Shown piece after piece: positions 62,505 through 64,000 of a DNA stretch of 64,000 bases. Within the stretch, counting starts at the first letter, position 1. Every line of letters begins with the position of its first letter. Under the pieces are notes generated by a model that was not told the DNA's origin, did not search any database, and was given only the letters and a program-made list of their open reading frames with translations. Made by a program: the position numbers and the translations under genes. Origin of the DNA: Bradyrhizobium erythrophlei (lineage in GTDB: Bacteria; Pseudomonadota; Alphaproteobacteria; Rhizobiales; Xanthobacteraceae); assembly GCF_900129505.1 (NCBI RefSeq), contig NZ_LT670818.1, forward strand, positions 806,001 through 870,000, written 5' to 3'.

Positions 62505-62906
62505 ATGGACAAGTTCAACAAAACGCTGGCGGCGGCGGAGCCGATCATTCTCAGCGTCTTCCGCATCATCCTCGGCCTGCTGTTGTTCCAGTACGGGGTC
62601 GCGAAGATCTTCAAATTTCCGGCCCTGCCCTATTTCGCCAATCCCCCGCCGCTGATCTACGCCGCGGGCGCGATCGAACTGGTGCTCGGAGGGTTGTTGA
62701 TCCTAGGACTGCTGACGCGCCCGGTGGCGTTCATCCTGTCCGGCGAGATGGCGTTCGCCTATTTCATCGGGCATTTCCCGAAGGACTTCTACCCGCTGAT
62801 CAATGGCGGCAGCGGCGCGATCCTGTTTTGCTTCGCCTGCCTCTATCTGGTCTTCGCCGGCGGCGGACCGCTGAGCCTCGACGCGATCATGGGCAAGAAG
62901 CGCTGA
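62505..62906 (+). CDS. DoxX family membrane protein, tandem copy 2
   Basis: 133 residues. Nearly the same layout as copy 1: VFRIILGLLLFQYGVAKIFK, ELVLGGLLILGLLTRPVAFI and LSGEMAFAYFIGHFPKDFYP. The strong block identity and 11-base spacing show recent tandem duplication. The two may form a heteromeric unit. The region after the stop holds the third copy of the CATTGCGAG repeat. Confidence 0.88.
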   Translation: MDKFNKTLAAAEPIILSVFRIILGLLLFQYGVAKIFKFPALPYFANPPPLIYAAGAIELVLGGLLILGLLTRPVAFILSGEMAFAYFIGHFPKDFYPLINGGSGAILFCFACLYLVFAGGGPLSLDAIMGKKR

Positions 62907-62918
62907 GGAGCCTCTTTC

Positions 62919-63037
62919 GTCATTGCGAGCCAACGGGTCGCGCGAACGCGCGCCCGATGACAGGCTCCGCGAAGCAATCCATTGGGCCGCAAGCGAAGTG
63001 TGGATTGCTTTGTCGCTTCGCTCCTCGCAATGACGGC
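62919..63037. repeat. Intergenic palindromic repeat, CATTGCGAGCGAAGCG type (third copy)
   Basis: Left arm CGTCATTGCGAGC is interrupted by an inserted hairpin GGTCGCGCGAACGCGCGCCC, then GCGAAGCAATCCA; the right arm TGGATTGCTTTGTCGCTTCG with CTCGCAATGACGG is intact. Confidence 0.8.
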
Positions 63038-63053
63038 GGAGAGATAAGTCCCG

Positions 63054-63533
63054 TTACCCCGGCACTTTCAGATCGAGCGGGACCGCCGCCTCGTATTTGG
63101 AATTGTGCAGCACCAGCGATGTCCTGACATTGCGGACATGGGGGGCTGCCGTCAGATGGGTGACGAACGCCTGAAACGTCGCCATGTCGGGCGCCACGCA
63201 TTTCAGGATGAAGTCGACCTCGCCCGACAGCATCCAGCATTCCCGCACCAGGGGCTCGGCGCGCACGAATTCCTCGAACGCGCGCAGGTCGGAGTCGGCC
63301 TGGCTCGACAGATGTACGGAGGCGAACACCGTGACGTCGAAACCGAGCCGGCGCGGATCCAGGAGCCCGCGATAGCCCTGGATGTAGCCCTCTTCCTCCA
63401 GCGTCCGGACCCGGCGCAGGCAGGGCGGCGGCGAAATCCCGACCCGTTTGGCCAGTTCCACATTGGTGATTCGGCCATCGGCCTGGATTTCGCTGAGGAT
63501 TTTAAGGTCGATTTCGTCAAGATTCTTCGACAC
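63054..63533 (-). CDS. Lrp/AsnC family transcriptional regulator
   Basis: 159 residues. Helix-turn-helix LDEIDLKILSEIQADGRITN and ELAKRVGISPPPCLRRVRTL, then the RAM ligand-binding domain (VTVFASVHLSSQADSDLRAF, VDFILKCVAPDMATFQAFVT). Lrp-type regulators respond to amino acids and bind as octamers. It is divergent from trxB, with 270 bases between. The same neighbour pair is seen in other Bradyrhizobium, from memory. Confidence 0.9.
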   Translation of the reverse strand: MSKNLDEIDLKILSEIQADGRITNVELAKRVGISPPPCLRRVRTLEEEGYIQGYRGLLDPRRLGFDVTVFASVHLSSQADSDLRAFEEFVRAEPLVRECWMLSGEVDFILKCVAPDMATFQAFVTHLTAAPHVRNVRTSLVLHNSKYEAAVPLDLKVPG

Positions 63534-63776
63534 GCGGGTACCGGTTCTGGGGCTGGCAAAAGCTGGGTGACAATGGTTGGCAACACTCTTAGCCCAGCTG
63601 CGGCTCCTTGCGCAATTTTATTGCGCGTGCGGTGCGCCAATTCTCGCCCTTAGGGGGAAAATTCGCTGATATGGATTGCAATTCTTGCATAGCTTGCCAG
63701 ATATCTTAGACTTGGATTTGACACTTTCAGCGCCGGGGCAATGCCTTCCGGGCGCTTTCCTCCAAGCACCGACTAA

Positions 63777-64000
<224 letters not shown>

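Overview
The window is a 64 kb stretch of a high-GC alphaproteobacterial chromosome. Conserved blocks (dnaG next to rpoD; YqeY, carA, carB, greA, an Lrp regulator and trxB in series) and several families of palindromic intergenic repeats point to Bradyrhizobium or a close relative in the Nitrobacteraceae. This assignment rests on remembered gene content, not on a search.

Layout. 1-1.1 kb: end of a DUF1656/HlyD efflux operon. 1.3-3.4 kb: a glycine-rich exported protein, then a divergent glutathione transferase/TetR pair with two matching palindromic operators. 3.5-7.8 kb: a redox-stress cluster on the minus strand (LysR regulator, pirin with a frameshift, DoxX, Old Yellow Enzyme); the DoxX and enzyme promoters share a 23-bp motif. 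8.5-15.1 kb: a very large UPF0182 membrane protein, a monooxygenase-like protein, a YbaK deacylase, a CBS protein and an HGG-motif pair. 15.2-18.35 kb: a lower-GC accessory segment beside tRNA-Glu(CTC), holding a TIGR04255/HTH/SHDCDL cassette and a truncated ZorA-like proton-channel gene. 18.4-26.2 kb: core and conserved genes (RluA synthase, rpoH, amidase, diguanylate cyclase, LysE exporter, a frameshifted SDR) and a 20-residue lysine-rich mini-gene. 26.2-27.3 kb: about 1 kb of repeats. 27.3-33.3 kb: two related lytic transglycosylases flank a CHAT protease plus small membrane protein pair, followed by a KAP-type P-loop NTPase directly behind rpoD. 33.3-37.7 kb: rpoD and dnaG. 38-49.2 kb: transglutaminase-like pair, N-formylglutamate amidohydrolase, LysE exporter, LVIVD protein, an ArsR regulator with three tandem SRPBCC proteins, an acyl-CoA synthetase and a Rieske/FAD oxidoreductase. 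49.2-64 kb: YqeY, carA, thioesterase, cupin, an RND pump without its adaptor, Dps, a methyltransferase, an atypical tRNA, carB, greA, a tandem DoxX pair, Lrp and the start of trxB.

The most interesting part is 28.4-33.3 kb. A CHAT-type cysteine protease gene overlaps a gene for a three-helix membrane protein, which resembles a protease-activated abortive-infection module, with a KAP NTPase nearby. A second accessory segment at 15.2-18.3 kb has three 12-bp iterons before its first gene and ends where two convergent genes both look cut short, suggesting a deletion through an older defence locus.

Two conserved genes (pirin and the SDR) each carry a one-base deletion that breaks an otherwise intact reading frame. 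Both could be real decay or consensus sequencing errors.
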